From Candidatus Zixiibacteriota bacterium (GTDB lineage Bacteria > Zixibacteria > MSB-5A5 > GN15 > JACZUZ01), in NCBI GenBank assembly GCA_022563625.1, contig JADFNA010000073.1, positions 1-7,296 on the forward strand: 7,296 bases of DNA, given 5' to 3'. The notes beneath the pieces are model-generated. The model saw only the letters and a program-made list of their open reading frames with translations. It was not told where the DNA came from and ran no database searches. This document shows, in pieces, positions 6,705 through 7,296 of the stretch (position 1 is its first letter; every line of letters begins with the position of its first letter). A program made the translations under genes and the position numbers.

Positions 6705-7296
6705 TTGGCCGAGGCAAAGACAACCATTGGACCAGGTGCAATTCTCGATCATTTGATCGCAGATGACCTTTCTAAATACCTGCTTGACTCAGATTCGGCC
6801 AAAGAGCTGATAAACTTCCTCCATGCCGAAACTGATATTCCGAAGTACTATCTCACACCCGCCTTCAAAATCATCACACCGCTGCTGATCAAAGCCGCCA
6901 GGAAAACTGCCAAATGGAGCGGTGGCGTTCTTGTCGCCCGGGGTTCCAAACTTTTGAGTAAGCTGCCTTATTATGACAGGCTGGCTGATTCACTAATCAA
7001 TCTCAAAACGTTGCTGGCAAACAAAGCCTCTGATAAACAACTTCTTGATGACATCCTGAGCGGCAAACGACCGGCGCGGGATTATCGGGAAGGCGAGCAG
7101 CTCTCAAATGAATTGTCGTTGCAGCTGAGGACGCTGTCGTCCGTCGAGGGAATGGAACAGGCCGTTGCAGACAAATTCACGAAATTCGCAGACGCGCTCA
7201 ATCCGCAGCCGCACCTTGAAATTGAATTACTGGAGGAAACCGAACAGACTCGCCTGCACTATCGTGCGCAAAGATCGCCGTTTGTCGGTCGTGAAC
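6705..7296 (+). CDS. Large protein of unknown function, N-terminal part; possible STAND/AAA NTPase (partial at 3' end)
   Basis: The frame stays open from 6678 to the right edge. With the TTG at 6705 as start, 197 residues are visible. No family is recognised for residues 1-185. The composition is helical and Leu/Lys-rich: residues 12-42 (helices around DHLIADDLSKYLLD and AKELINFLH), a more hydrophobic stretch at 53-78 ending in GGVLVARG that is too interrupted by Lys/Arg for a clear membrane segment, and a further helical run 93-165 with LSLQLRTLSSVEGM. Residues 184-197, LHYRAQRSPFVGRE, look like the entry to a STAND/AAA-type NTPase domain, where an F-[VI]-G-R-[ED] motif precedes the first helix and the P-loop follows some tens of residues later, here beyond the window. 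The visible part would then be an N-terminal effector or sensor region. The next in-frame ATG is 7152, too late to explain the conserved-looking upstream coding. It is unrelated to SUF and probably separately transcribed. Confidence 0.72.
   Translation, partial: MAEAKTTIGPGAILDHLIADDLSKYLLDSDSAKELINFLHAETDIPKYYLTPAFKIITPLLIKAARKTAKWSGGVLVARGSKLLSKLPYYDRLADSLINLKTLLANKASDKQLLDDILSGKRPARDYREGEQLSNELSLQLRTLSSVEGMEQAVADKFTKFADALNPQPHLEIELLEETEQTRLHYRAQRSPFVGRE

Noticed and set aside
1..7296. CRISPR array, tRNA, rRNA or insertion sequence
   Set aside because: No regularly spaced direct repeats, cloverleaf, rRNA core motif, transposase frame or paired terminal inverted repeats with target duplication were seen.

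Overview
The window holds a nearly complete bacterial SUF iron-sulfur cluster assembly operon, read entirely on the + strand. It is followed by a 274-bp intergenic stretch and the start of an unrelated gene that runs off the right edge. Order: end of an Rrf2-family regulator (1-227), sufC (310-1083), sufB (1105-2580), sufD (2584-3894), a small Rieske ferredoxin (3891-4220), sufS (4243-5538), sufU (5565-6035), a SufT-like MIP18/DUF59 protein (6044-6430), then an incomplete reading frame from about 6705. Gaps inside the operon are 0-27 nt, and sufD overlaps the Rieske gene by 4 nt (ATGA), so the block from sufC to sufT is almost certainly one transcription unit.

How the genes work together: SufS takes sulfur from cysteine as a persulfide. 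SufU, a zinc protein, accepts it. SufB-SufC-SufD is the ATP-driven scaffold on which the cluster is built. The SufT-like protein probably helps cluster maturation or transfer. The Rieske ferredoxin is a plausible electron carrier or client. The Rrf2 protein upstream keeps three cysteines in its C-terminal part and is the likely cluster-sensing regulator. Catalytic and ligand residues are intact in every complete enzyme, with no frameshift or pseudogene. The use of SufU rather than SufE, and the absence of sufA and sufE, is the Gram-positive/actinobacterial style of SUF system.

Region after the operon (6431-6704): a nested palindrome at 6467-6510 probably ends the suf transcript and may be a dispersed repeat. 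A small hairpin (6600-6613) and a possible promoter with a perfect TTGACA box (6626-6654) follow. The next frame starts most plausibly at a TTG (6705) behind an AGGCGG ribosome site. Its 197 visible residues form an unrecognised N-terminal region ending in the motif FVGRE, which commonly opens the NTPase domain of STAND/AAA signalling ATPases. This is the least ordinary part of the window.

Organism: a bacterium of moderate GC (about half, by eye) with Shine-Dalgarno sites at several genes. The gene order suggests a poorly sampled environmental lineage rather than a model proteobacterium; I cannot assign a phylum from the sequence alone.
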